Below, piece after piece: positions 1 to 10,060 of a stretch of DNA of 64,000 nucleotides (the stretch's first letter is position 1; every line of letters begins with the position of its first letter). Made by a program: the position numbers and the translations under genes. Under the pieces are notes generated by a model, which did not search any database, had not been told where the DNA came from, and worked only from the letters and a program-made list of their open reading frames with translations. Origin of the DNA: Heracleum sosnowskyi (lineage: Eukaryota > Streptophyta > Magnoliopsida > Apiales > Apiaceae); NCBI GenBank assembly GCA_030848705.1, contig CM061235.1, positions 133,679,228 to 133,743,227 of the forward strand, read 5' to 3'.

Positions 1-1386
1 CTGATCATTCGTAACCCTTCTAGATCGCAAGGTAACTGATTTTACATGTTCATTGACCTCCCGTTTGCCTGGATTAGCTTCCGTATCACTAGGGAGAGTT
101 CCATGTGGTCTATTCAACAACGCATTAGCAATTTGACCGATCTGATTCTCCAGAGTTTTGATGGAAATAGCTTGGCTTTTGCACATTAGCCTCAATTCCT
201 CCAATTCAGATTTTTCATTAGACGACTGACCAACATTGCCTTGAGATGGTTGTTGAAAACCTGGTGGTTGGTGCGGTTGCCTTGGAGCATACTGCTGCTG
301 AAAACCAGAAGAATTGAATGGTTTAGCTCCATATTGCTGACCTTGAAACTGCTGATACGGCTGTTGTGGTTGTTGCATACCACCCTGATTGTTACTCCAG
401 ATGAAATTCGGATGATTCCTGTTATTCGGATGATAGGTGTTAGGCACTGGCTGCTGTGGTCTCTGGAAATTGCTGACAAACTGTGCAGATTCATTAGATA
501 TGGCACATTGAGTCATGTCATGTGCACCGGCACATAGCTCACAAACACTAGCCAGCTGCTGAACTCCATAGTTAGACAGAGAATCCACCTTCATAGACAA
601 AGCCTTTAATTGAGCTGCTATTGCCGTAGCTGCATCCACTTCCAGAATTCCCGCTACCTTGCCTTGTGATAACCTCTGAGTTGGATTCTGGTATTCATTA
701 GAAGCCATCATCTCAATTAGATCATAAGCTTCCTCGTAGCTTTTAGCCCAAAGAGCTCCTCCTGATGCTGCATCAAGCATTGGTCGTGATTGACCTCCCA
801 GACCATTATAAAAACAATTGATCACCATCCAATCAGGCATTCCGTGATGAGGACACTTCCTAAGCATCTCCTTGTAACGCTCCCAAGCTTCACATAAAGT
901 TTTCCCAGACTGCTGTGCAAACTGAGTAAGAGCATTCCTGATTGCATCTGTTTTAGCCATAGGGAAGAATTTAGTGAGAAATTTCTGAGCAAGATCCTCC
1001 CATGTAGCAATAGAACCTGCTGGTAGAGAGTGCAACCAGCCTTTAGCTTTATCCCTCAGAGAAAATGGGAAAAGTCTCAGCTTCACAGAATCTTCTGACA
1101 CTCCGTTGAACTTGAAGGTGTCGCAAATCTCGATGAAATCCCTAATATGCATATTAGGATCTTCCGTTGGAGCACCCCCAAACTGAACTGAATTCTGCAC
1201 CATCTGAATCGTGCCAGGCTTGATTTCAAAAGTATTAGCTGCAATGGCTGGCCTGACAATGCTAGATTGAATGTCATTGATCTTTGGCTGAGAATAATCC
1301 TTCAAAGCCTTCGTTTATGCTGCTGGTTCACCCATAACTAGATTCAATTCAAGTTCTTCTTTCCGAGATTGAGAACGTGTTCGCAT
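1..1386 (-). pseudogene. Athila-like gypsy gag, partial, running off left edge
   Basis: This is the 5' part of the gag of an Athila-like Ty3/gypsy element. Gag would form the virus-like particle of the retrotransposon. Read on the minus strand from an ATG at 1386, it aligns closely with the gag of the second Athila-like element at 24630 onward: the same retrotransposon-gag core, then a Gln/Asn/Pro-rich stretch. A zinc knuckle of form CX2CX3HX4C (CELCAGAH...C) lies near 500-540. The reading frame has a TAA at 1315-1317, about codon 24, and is then open to the window edge. That TAA makes this copy defective unless a downstream start is used. It has five G's where the other Athila copy has six, so this copy shows the ancestral frame. 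Lineage assignment is family knowledge; the homology and the stop are seen directly. Confidence 0.85.
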
Positions 1387-1506
1387 ACACGCTCACTAAA
1401 GTATCTGAAACACACCAAACAAAGTAAAATTGATGAGAATAATCCGAGTCAGTGAACTTTAACGACCACTGATGACAAGCACAAAAACTATATATATAAC
1501 ACCGAG

Positions 1507-1524
1507 TCCCCGGCAGCGGCGCCA
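1507..1524 (-). other. Primer binding site of left Athila-like element
   Basis: On the minus strand the sequence TGGCGCCGCTGCCGGGGA lies six bases inside the LTR end. It matches the tRNA-Asp-type primer site usual in Athila-like plant gypsy elements. The same 18-mer is found in the second Athila-like element at 24494-24511. Confidence 0.85.
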
Positions 1525-1530
1525 AAAACT

Positions 1531-2980
1531 TGTTCGCACAAAATCACGCAAGCGTACGCGGTCACAAGTAATATATGAATAAGTAGAGTTCGTTCCCACA
1601 GAGACTGGTTTACTACAGTTATGCACTCATGCAACAATGTATGGCTATTGTTCAATGCTAAGAAAAGTATCAAAGTTGAGTTGTGATTAACTAATTTAAC
1701 TAAGCAAATTATCAAGACTAAGATTAACTAAGGAGTTTACTGTCGATTTACTAATGAGAATAAAACATGGGATCCTAACTTCATTAAATACTTCATTCAG
1801 AGTCTTTTGTCTTTAATCAATGTATGTGACCGTTGTGACAACTAATCGGATAACACGAAATCAGTATACGCTACCTTTCAGTATACGTATACCAAACCAC
1901 TCAAACATCCACAAAAGAGATAGAAGTTGAGCAGACACCAATTATGCTTAGACCCTATATGTCTACAATATTTGAAAACATAACGGTTTAACGAGCAAGT
2001 TATCCATTCAGATTACATAAGGCAGGTAAGATGGTTAAAATCACCTACGAATCATGCATGACAAACATACATAAACCTATGCTAGCATGGCAAGTTATAA
2101 ACCTCTATATCCACTTTCGCAATCAATAGAAATTAACAAACAACTTAGATGTTAGCTACGCATCCAAGAAGAATAAGCACAGCCAAACTAGGTTATCAAT
2201 AATTCATCACACACAAATCTTTAAAACAATTAACTAATAAAATCCATAGATAAATCCGTTAGAATCCCACGACAACGATTAGTTCATAATCGAACCATTC
2301 ATCATCGTGGGTTCTGATGAAAACATGATAATAAATATGTCTGGAATACTAATAAAGAGAGTACTAGTAATAAGGTTTATGAAAAACAACTCCAACGAGA
2401 ATCCAAAGTATCGCCTAATTAGAAGAATACAAAGATAAGATGAAACTAGATCTTCGTAATCAGCCGTCTTCTTGTTCTCCTTGCTGGTGGATAGATATGT
2501 ATGTAGGTATATGAATATATCTCTCTGAAATCGTCCACCATGTGTTTATATAACCCCTTTTGTTGACTAGTTTCTGGCCCTTTCCATATTAGAACAGAAA
2601 AAGACTTCTTCAGCATTGACCAAGCGCGGGCGCGCTCTAATAGTGCTCCATAAGCGCAGGGGCGCTCTCCTGAAGCGTGGGGGCGTTCTCCTGAAGCGTG
2701 GGGGCGCTCTCCTGAAGCGCGGGGGCGCTCCTGCTTCTGCCAGATTTCTGCAAAACATCTTTTCTTGATTTTTCTTCGCGCTCTCAAGTCCCGCAACTAC
2801 ATGGCTTTCATAATGATGCTCAATCACCACCATATAATCAAGATAGCTCCGAAACTCCGCCAACAATGCAACTCTGCACTTTTTAACTCAAAATACATTA
2901 AATACACCAGATACTTGAGTGCAATCAATCAATTTAAGCCAATAAGAAGCGTTCCAAGTAGATATAAAATCCACTTATCA
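1531..2980 (-). repeat. 5' LTR of left Athila-like element
   Basis: The LTR is about 1450 bp in minus orientation. It begins with TGATAAGTGGAT at 2980 and ends in ...GAACA at 1531, next to the primer site. Its start and end resemble those of the 1432-bp LTR at 23056-24487, but the middle differs, so it is a related but distinct subfamily. The flank at 2981-2985 (GTCAT) should be the target-site duplication; its partner is left of the window. The element was inserted in the RT region of the older copia element. ORFs inside it are repeat artefacts. Confidence 0.8.
2622..2733. repeat. GC-rich 21-bp tandem array in left Athila LTR
   Basis: There are four adjacent units (2652-2672, 2673-2693, 2694-2714, 2715-2733) of the type AAGCGYGGGGGCGCTCTCC, plus a looser fifth near 2622. 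The array is strongly GC-rich in an AT-rich LTR. It occupies about the same LTR position as the GC-rich dyad array in the other Athila element, although the sequence differs. Confidence 0.85.
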
Positions 2981-2985
2981 GTCAT

Positions 2986-3834
2986 CAAAGGTAACATCCA
3001 TGCTTTCCATTACTTTGTGTTGCTCAGGTACAAATACTCTGTATGATGTCCTTTCCAGAGAGTATCCAATGAAGATACCTTCAAATGCCTTAGCATCAAA
3101 TTTTCCAACATGCTAAGAAGTATCTTTCATCACAAAGCACTTGTTTCCAAAAACATGAAGATGCTTGAAGGATGCTCTTTTTCCAGTCATCAATGAGTAA
3201 GAAGTTTTTCCAGACTTCTTATTCATCAATGTTCTATTTTACACATAGCATGCCGTGTTAACAGCATCAGCCCAAAAGCTAGTAGGTGGCTTTGCATCCA
3301 ACATCATTGTCCTTGAAGCTTCAATGAGAGTTCTATTCTTTCTCTCAACTACTCCATTTTGTTAAGGGGTTCTAGGAGCTGAAAACTGTTGAGAAATTCC
3401 TTTATCTTTGCAGAACTCATACAGGGTTGAATTTCTGAATTCAGTTCCATTATCACTTCTCAAAACAACTACGGAGGAATCAGTGTTTTGTGCTTCTCTA
3501 TCAACTCTCTTGATATGCTCTATAATTACTTGAGGTGCTTCATCCTTGGAAAACAGGAATTCCACCCAAGTATATCTTGAATAATTATCAACCATGACTA
3601 GAGCATATTTCTTCTTGGAAAGGGACATTACATTCACAGGGCCAAATAGATCCATGTGAATTAGCTGCAGAGGTTTTGAGTTTGGATTGAGCAGTTCGTT
3701 CTTGTGACTTGATCTTTTTATCTTCCCTCTTTGGCATGCTTCACATGCTCCATCTTGAACAAACTCCAAAGCAAGCATGTCTCTTATGAGTTCTCTCTTA
3801 GCCAGAGAGTTCATTGCCTTAACATTCAAGTGAG
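2986..3834 (-). pseudogene. Older copia element: integrase core and start of RT segment
   Basis: This is the pol fragment of the older SIRE/Maximus-type Ty1/copia element, continuing the frame that ends at 16967 beyond the young insertion. Seen on the minus strand are the end of the zinc-binding domain (CEACQRGK), the HMDLFGPVNV block with the first catalytic Asp, and the RSDNGTEF block with the second. After an in-frame TAA at 3362-3364, where the sister element has CAA, comes the NGVVERKNRT block with the catalytic Glu. The fragment stops at 2985, where the left Athila-like element is inserted. The rest of RT, RNase H and the 3' LTR must be left of the window. The stop and two insertions make it dead. 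Confidence 0.85.
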
Positions 3835-3839
3835 ACAGT

Positions 3840-4864
3840 TGTTATTCCCAAATGACCTAACAGAATTGTAGAAGGGGGGGGGGGGGTTGAATACAATTCT
3901 TGATATTTTCTTGAAACTAAACACTTTTTAAAATAAAACTGAACTGAATAAATAAAAACACAAGATATAAATAATTCAGTTGGATTGTTTGATGATCCAA
4001 CTGAAGTGTTTTTATTGCGGAAATAATCTGTGATACAAAAGTACACAGCTGCTCAGTTACAAGGTTGTAGAGAAGAAATGCTCTCAAAAATAGCTAATAC
4101 AATCTATTTGTTTTTCTTCTCTTCTTTCTAAAGTAACTGCTACACTTGGTTATATAATCCCAAGTTTACAATTCTACGTTTGGTTAAACTAAAGAATAAT
4201 AGTAGTAACCATCAGTAGCTTGCTTTTCATTCCTTTTGTCCAATGGTCCTTGGAGATCTTTGCTTTTGTCTTCATGCTCATTATAATCATTTCCAAGAGC
4301 CTTATTGGAAATTGGAATGTTTCCTTATTTCCAGTATCCACTTTGATGGCTTCCAATGCAAAGTACACTTCCATATCTCCTTTTAGATCTGTTCAGTAAA
4401 CTGTCACTATCACTTTGTCAACTGTTCAAAAAGCAACATTGATTCATTGATAGCAAGGAGATGTGTTTCGTTGATAGCTTCATTCTTCATTCCGTTGATG
4501 GTGTTTCCCTCGTTTCGTTGATGGGAAAACTCCATACCGTTGACAGAGTAATCTTCATACCGTTGACATGTCTTCACTTAGTCAAAATTACAAGGCATAA
4601 CATATTTACAATTAACCAACCTATTTTGCCTATCTAGTACTTAGTCAACATGACTTAGAAAACCTATCTAAAACATATAACAGAATGCCTATCATACTGT
4701 GAAGTATTGTACAATGCAATTGCTACAACACTCATTTCGTTGATGAGCTTCCTGTCAACGGAATGCTGCAAAGCATGCCATTTCGTTGACAGTTACAAAA
4801 ATGACTTTACACAAATTCTACTAAGTGTTTTATGTTTATCATCAAGAACAACATATTCCTAACA
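3840..4864 (-). repeat. 3' LTR of young copia element
   Basis: The LTR is 1025 bp, TG...CA bounded, in minus orientation. It has a run of 13 G's near 3874-3886 on the plus strand. A TATA-like site (TATATAA, 4151-4157) sits in a short imperfect palindrome. Eight copies of the CGTTGA motif plus one mutated copy (ATTCATTGAT, 4442-4451) lie at 4442-4790. The matching position in the other LTR reads ATTCGTTGAT, the only base substitution I found between the two LTRs. Confidence 0.93.
4442..4790. repeat. Cluster of CGTTGA-core motifs in young copia LTR
   Basis: Copies lie at 4466-4475, 4490-4499, 4513-4522, 4535-4544, 4558-4567, 4735-4744, 4754-4763 (inverted) and 4781-4790, with a decayed one at 4442-4451. 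The forms are TTTCGTTGAY and YMCCGTTGAY. The equivalent cluster in the other LTR lies about 12.1 kb further on, near 16544-16892. The function is unknown to me; the core resembles a plant MYB-type site (CNGTTR), which is suggestive only. Confidence 0.8.
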
Positions 4865-4878
4865 ATCTCCCCCAATTT
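4865..4878 (-). other. Polypurine tract of young copia element
   Basis: Directly inside the 3' LTR, the minus strand reads AAATTGGGGGAGAT. This is the usual polypurine tract of SIRE/Maximus-type elements, which primes plus-strand DNA synthesis. Between it and the stop of the third ORF (5051) lie about 170 bases of AT-rich sequence with no other feature. Confidence 0.85.
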
Positions 4879-5050
4879 ATGACTGATAGAATAGCAGCCA
4901 TAAATCAAGAGACTTGATGATAACAAAAACACTCAGATACATCATAAATTACAAAAGTAGAATATGTATTAAGCTTCAAAATTTTATAGACAAGATATAA
5001 GACTTACAAGACTAATGCCCACAAATGCTCCTCTAGTCTGAGCAAATGTT

Positions 5051-8000
5051 TCATCTGTGATTTCTTTGTGGCATAGTCTTCTTCCCTTTCTTGGAGTTGT
5101 TTTCCTCAATCTGGACCTGTAGCCTTCTGTAGAAGATTTTCTCCTCTTCATCTTGATCACCAAGCTTGGATTGCATCAGCTTTAGAGTTTGATTAGATGC
5201 CTTCTCCAGCTGGTCTTCCATTCTGAAGAATCTTCTGCAATTGTCCTTGTCCTTAAACTCCATCATCCAATAAGGTTGAAGATGGATTTTCTTTCCTGTT
5301 GAGGGAACTCTAAGTATCCTGGGAAGAGCCTCAGGCTTGTTCCAGCTAGCCTTTATCTGACAGATTTTGGAGACCACCTCAGACTTGGCTGTTTTGGTGA
5401 AACCAAAGTCCTTTTTCAAGCATCTAAACACTGAGAGTAGTGTTTGATAGTCTTCTCCTAAAATTCTGTAGAGAGGCCACACTTGTTCTCTACCTCCCTT
5501 GAATATGAACACTAGTCTTTCAGGCAACTTTTGAGAAGCTGCAATTCCCCTTACTTCCACCAGGTTGTCTAAGTCAAGATGTAGACTGGATTCTTCCCTG
5601 ATGTCAACAATGTACATGCAGTCCTCTGGGTTTGCAGGGGGTTTTTGAGATTGTGGCTTTCTCACAAGAACAGGCTTTGCTTTGACAGACCTCTTCTTTG
5701 TCTTCATTGGTTGGTCCTTCTCTAACAGGAACTTTGGAAAGTAGGCTTCATCAAATTCAAAAGGTTCCTCTTTTGGCATGATTGGATGATCATGAAAGTT
5801 GACAGGATGTGCAGGATCACAAGCCAACTTTCCCTCAATAGGTAGATCAACAGGAATTTGATGTGCACTTGTTGTGGAAGAGTCTTGAGCAGTTTCTTGA
5901 GAATCATCTTCATCAAAGTTCAGATTCCTCTTAGCTCTAGCCTTTGGCTGACTTGTTCTCTTCTTCTTTCCAGCTTCCTTAGCTTTATCCTTGGCCTTTT
6001 CTTCCTGTAGGGCTTCTTCATCTTCAAGTGATTGAGCAACTGCAAGAGCTTGCATTGCTGCCCTTTCACTTTCTTCAGCTTTGGCCTTAGCAAAATTTGG
6101 GTGACCAACCCAAATGTAGATTTCCTTGCTATCCCTGTAGATGAGTGCCCTCTTGTTCCTTATGCTTGGATGATTGCTTTCTTTGCTCTCCTTGATCAGC
6201 TTCCCTAAGACTTTGAACTCATCTGGCTTTGGTGGAGGATAAGCTATCCTTTCTATGTTCTTGCCTTTGGGTTTTATGGGAGATACTGGAGATATCCCTC
6301 TTGCATCCACATTCCTCAAACATGAAGCTTGTCCTTTCTCATTCCTTGAATCTTGAAGGACTCCATGCTGAAGGAGTTCCATGACATAGGAACTCCTGAA
6401 TTGTGGCTCCATTTGCACTGTCACCATTGCATTTGTTGATGGTGGTATTGAAGTAGCTTGTACAGATGATACCTTTTTAGTGTCAGCTAGCTTCTTGACC
6501 TTTGCTTCAATATTTGACCAGTGATCCTTGATTTGTTCTGCAAGTTTCATCCTCAAAGAGGCTTCCTGGATCAGGTCAATACTGTCCTTTTTCTTCTTTG
6601 CAAACTCCCCCATTGCTAATGGCTCTTCTGGTAAGGAGATGGCTGGGACCATAACCTTTGTGATCTGAATGTCTAGCTCCTTAGATTTCTCCCCCTTTTT
6701 GTTAGCATCAAGTGAGATGATAGGGAGCCCTTGAGCTGCCAGAAGCTGGGTGAGTAGCTGAGTTTGCTTCTCCTGCTCCTTTTGCATGTGACTAAGTGTA
6801 GCCTCAACTTTGTCCACTCTAGAGGAAAGAGTTTTCAAAGATGAAGACACTTCAGGTTCCTTGGTGAAAAACCTTGACATCCTGGAGACAGTGTGAAGAG
6901 GAAGCTTTTCATCTAGCCTCCTGTCAGTAGCAGCCCTAAGGTTGCTAATTGAGTCCTTGATTTCTGTAGCCTCAATCCTTGTCTGCAACATTTGTAGCCT
7001 TTGAATTTCCAGAGAATCCATGATGGCTTTGTAGAATTTCTTGTCCCTTGCTCCTGCAGACTCATGAGCTAGATATGCTTCATTGTACTGCCTTGTGATG
7101 GCAGCATCCAAATTGCATCTACCATGCATATCTTGAGAAAGCCAGTTTGGTGTAGGAGGCACCACAGAAGTCCCAGTCTGTGCAGTAGTGGCCACCTGTA
7201 GAATGTCACCAAAGCTATCCTCATTATCAGAAAAATCAAATTCTCCACTTGCTTCAGCCCCTGGAGGTAGATTGGTCAAGGCATCCTTTGCTCTTTGCAT
7301 TGATGCAGTTGTGTGAATTAGTTGTAGTGACCTCTCTGCCTCCACATTGCCTTGTTGAGCCAAAACTTGATAGGCTGACACAGGATGAGTAAAGGTCTCA
7401 GGATCCAGGGAAATACTATCCAGAGTTTGTTGATAAACCTCTTGGAAAGTAAGTTCTCTTTCTCCCTCACTGACCTCCATTAACTCACTAGCAATGACTG
7501 CTTCCATCCTTATTACTCCTGTAGTCCCTTCTCTCTCTCCACTCTGTTCTTGCATCATGGGCTCCCCATGGCTCACACCTCTCACACCCTCACCTTCACC
7601 TTCTAAGGTGGAACTCTCAATCTCTCCTTTTGCCTGGCTGGAAGAAATAGCCAGCCTCTCACTCACATTCTCTCCTTTTGCCTGGCTGCAAGCCAGCCTC
7701 TCAGTTTCACTCCCTCTCAGTCCTAGAAGTGTCTCAACTACCACTAGATCATCTGCACTAGTTGTGGGAACAACTTGATTTTCAATTAAAGGTGCAGAGT
7801 GAACTATCAACGGAATGGTAGTTTGAACTGTCAACGGTATGGATACCGTTGATGGAGAAACACTTGTCAACGAAATAGACTGTTTCGTTGATGAAGTCAA
7901 GAAAGCACTTTGAGAATGAGAAATTACAGTAGAGTCTGTGGTGATTGATTTTAAAGATTGGTCCACAGATCCCCTTGCAACTTCAGGAAAAATTGGTTGA

Positions 8001-9517
8001 TGGCCCAACAAATCACTTAACAAGTGATGGCCACCAGCTTCAGAGTGGGGCTTCTCCAAGATTAGAGTTGGAGAATCAGGAATAGATGTATGGATCATGT
8101 CCACATCTAAAGATTGAGTTGGTGAATTTGATGGAGATAATTCAAGATTGATGTTTAGAGAATGGGACTGTAACCCCAGAGTAATGATAGGGGTTACATC
8201 AAACTGAATTTGAGAAACTGGAAGTGTTGCTTCCAGTGTGTGTGCACCCTGTGTACCCTTGGACTTTTGCTTCACTCTCCTTTGGTATTGGGAAAATGTA
8301 GACTGTGGGCTTGAAGTGTCCCTTACCCTTTTGGACTGTGCTCTAGGAGGAGAGCTTGTTTCAATAATCACATCCTTTTGGGAGGATGCAATTAGACTTG
8401 TGTTTAAATCCATGTTACTCATTGTGCCTTGTTGGGAAGACACAATGGGGCTTGGCTGGTACACACTAACCTGTCCTTCCTTATCCTTGGGGTTTCTTTG
8501 ATGTTCACCCCTTCCCTCACCTCTCACAACTCCAGACTCACTCCCCTTAGGTTGTGTGGTAGTTTTTACAACAGGTGCCTTTTGAGAAGCACCTGAGGTT
8601 GGCTTGGAGGATTTCTTTGATTTTGGTTTTGTTGCTAGGGCAGGAGCCTGTTGGGTCACAGCTACAGACTCCATAGCAACATTGGAAGGTAAAACAGTAG
8701 AGGTGTTAGCTACACTAACAGGGATAGTAGTAGTTACCTCAATGATTGGCAGATACACCACTGGAACATCACCATTGTGGTTCAGCCTCAGTATGTCTGT
8801 CAATACTCTCTTTTCTTGCACAAAGCACTCAAACCTGGCATTAGGGTTAGAGATAACTAATGGTGCTGGACTAACATGGTTAGCCAACATCATCAGAAAC
8901 CTAGCATAATAGATATTTTTCTTCCTATTTGCTTTGTCACCCAACTTAGCACCAATTTCATACAAAAGTTGGGTGCTAAAGTTGTGATATCTATCATTTA
9001 GAAGCATGGTTAGGAGAATTAACATAGAGTTAGTTAATGCATCAAAATTACTAATCTTTCCAGAAAAGACCTTAATGAATGCATCAGCTAAATAACTGTA
9101 TTCCCTAACCAAACCTCTCCTAATTATTCTACCCAGATTATCAGTAGGCAAAGAGTAGTTTATAGAATTTAGCATGGTAGTTATTTCAGTGTTAGTAGGC
9201 AAAACATCACAGTTATTATCAGGAATATGTAAACATGCTTGCAAAACATCAGAATTAACTATGTACTCATTACCTTGAAGAGTGAATTGTAGTGTGCAGT
9301 TTGTTCCACTATACTCACATGAGGTCCAAATTTCCTCGATTATCTCATTGTAGAGTGGTGTAGAGTGAAACATTGCATAGCTCAACTTGCAATTCTTCAT
9401 GAAATCCATCATTTTGAAGAACAGTCTGTTCGGGTTTTCCTTGACAACAAAAGGGATGGAGTTGTTCTTCTCATAGATGAACCCTCCAGCAGACATAAGC
9501 TTGACTATAGGTGCCAT
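5051..9517 (-). CDS. Third ORF of young copia element, 1488 aa, function unknown
   Basis: This long uninterrupted ORF lies downstream of pol in the place where SIRE-type elements carry an 'env-like' ORF. It starts at the ATG at 9517; no upstream in-frame ATG looks better. Residues about 1-260 look like a folded domain, often seen in third ORFs of SIRE-type elements in dicots. A low-complexity Ser/Thr/Pro-rich region follows (about 270-720), then an acidic and helical middle. Around 1180-1270 is a very charged Ala/Glu/Lys stretch that could form a coiled coil, with basic KKKR-type clusters. The C-terminal 200 residues look folded. I see no signal peptide and no convincing membrane segment, so an envelope role is not supported. 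Five CGTTGA-core motifs fall in its Ser/Thr-rich part (7806-7895). Structural or nucleic-acid-binding roles are guesses. Confidence 0.85.
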   Translation of the reverse strand: MAPIVKLMSAGGFIYEKNNSIPFVVKENPNRLFFKMMDFMKNCKLSYAMFHSTPLYNEIIEEIWTSCEYSGTNCTLQFTLQGNEYIVNSDVLQACLHIPDNNCDVLPTNTEITTMLNSINYSLPTDNLGRIIRRGLVREYSYLADAFIKVFSGKISNFDALTNSMLILLTMLLNDRYHNFSTQLLYEIGAKLGDKANRKKNIYYARFLMMLANHVSPAPLVISNPNARFECFVQEKRVLTDILRLNHNGDVPVVYLPIIEVTTTIPVSVANTSTVLPSNVAMESVAVTQQAPALATKPKSKKSSKPTSGASQKAPVVKTTTQPKGSESGVVRGEGRGEHQRNPKDKEGQVSVYQPSPIVSSQQGTMSNMDLNTSLIASSQKDVIIETSSPPRAQSKRVRDTSSPQSTFSQYQRRVKQKSKGTQGAHTLEATLPVSQIQFDVTPIITLGLQSHSLNINLELSPSNSPTQSLDVDMIHTSIPDSPTLILEKPHSEAGGHHLLSDLLGHQPIFPEVARGSVDQSLKSITTDSTVISHSQSAFLTSSTKQSISLTSVSPSTVSIPLTVQTTIPLIVHSAPLIENQVVPTTSADDLVVVETLLGLRGSETERLACSQAKGENVSERLAISSSQAKGEIESSTLEGEGEGVRGVSHGEPMMQEQSGEREGTTGVIRMEAVIASELMEVSEGERELTFQEVYQQTLDSISLDPETFTHPVSAYQVLAQQGNVEAERSLQLIHTTASMQRAKDALTNLPPGAEASGEFDFSDNEDSFGDILQVATTAQTGTSVVPPTPNWLSQDMHGRCNLDAAITRQYNEAYLAHESAGARDKKFYKAIMDSLEIQRLQMLQTRIEATEIKDSISNLRAATDRRLDEKLPLHTVSRMSRFFTKEPEVSSSLKTLSSRVDKVEATLSHMQKEQEKQTQLLTQLLAAQGLPIISLDANKKGEKSKELDIQITKVMVPAISLPEEPLAMGEFAKKKKDSIDLIQEASLRMKLAEQIKDHWSNIEAKVKKLADTKKVSSVQATSIPPSTNAMVTVQMEPQFRSSYVMELLQHGVLQDSRNEKGQASCLRNVDARGISPVSPIKPKGKNIERIAYPPPKPDEFKVLGKLIKESKESNHPSIRNKRALIYRDSKEIYIWVGHPNFAKAKAEESERAAMQALAVAQSLEDEEALQEEKAKDKAKEAGKKKRTSQPKARAKRNLNFDEDDSQETAQDSSTTSAHQIPVDLPIEGKLACDPAHPVNFHDHPIMPKEEPFEFDEAYFPKFLLEKDQPMKTKKRSVKAKPVLVRKPQSQKPPANPEDCMYIVDIREESSLHLDLDNLVEVRGIAASQKLPERLVFIFKGGREQVWPLYRILGEDYQTLLSVFRCLKKDFGFTKTAKSEVVSKICQIKASWNKPEALPRILRVPSTGKKIHLQPYWMMEFKDKDNCRRFFRMEDQLEKASNQTLKLMQSKLGDQDEEEKIFYRRLQVQIEENNSKKGKKTMPQRNHR

Positions 9518-10060
9518 TGTTGATTAAAGGAAAGCTTCGAACTGAATTGCTTGTTAGAGAGAAGAAGAGAGAAAAAACCTTTGGAATTTTTGAGAACAGG
9601 TAAAAAGAAATAATGAAAATAAAATTTCTTAAATACTCCCCCAAAAATTCTCAGAAAATGAATCCAATAATAAATGTAAATTACTGGATTGGCTTAAAAA
9701 AAATATAACCGTTACTTTTAAAGTATTACCATGATTTATACTTACAGGGGTGTATGCATAGATCGTGGTAAAAGACGTGTCAAATTTCAACGGTTCAGAT
9801 TAAAAGCGCTAAATCAACGAATCAGGATTGGGCGGTTAAAGTCCCGTCTTATTTCGTTGATAAAGCTGCGTTTCGTTGATATAAAAGAGCTATCAACGAA
9901 ATACCCAGAAAACTGCTAAGACTGTCAACGAAATGGTTCGTTTCGTTGACATAGTAATTTTGACTTAGACAAAATTTCACTTTTTCCTAAGAAAATTAAT
10001 TCACAGAAAAACATAGCAAGTTTCTGGCTGCATTTTAACTTGCAAATATCTCAAAAATAA
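9518..10060. other. Pol-ORF3 spacer of young copia element, motif rich
   Basis: This 543-bp non-coding spacer lies between the stop of pol and the start of ORF3. The part near ORF3 is AT-rich. At 9786-9950 there are seven CGTTGA/TCAACG cores in both orientations, five of them full TTTCGTTGAY or RTCAACGAAA forms. A splice site or internal ribosome entry for ORF3 could lie here, but I cannot point to one. Confidence 0.6.

Noticed and set aside
2446..2866. Overlapping minus ORFs with repeated Arg-Ala-Ser-Gly-Glu-type peptides
   Set aside because: They are translations of the 21-bp array in the left Athila LTR and are open in more than one frame.
5051..9517. Calling ORF3 an envelope gene
   Set aside because: No signal peptide, membrane span or fusion-like segment is visible. 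Position alone does not support it.
9731..9919. 62-codon plus ORF in the pol-ORF3 spacer
   Set aside because: It is antisense to the element and made of CGTTGA motifs and AT-rich sequence. No support as a gene.
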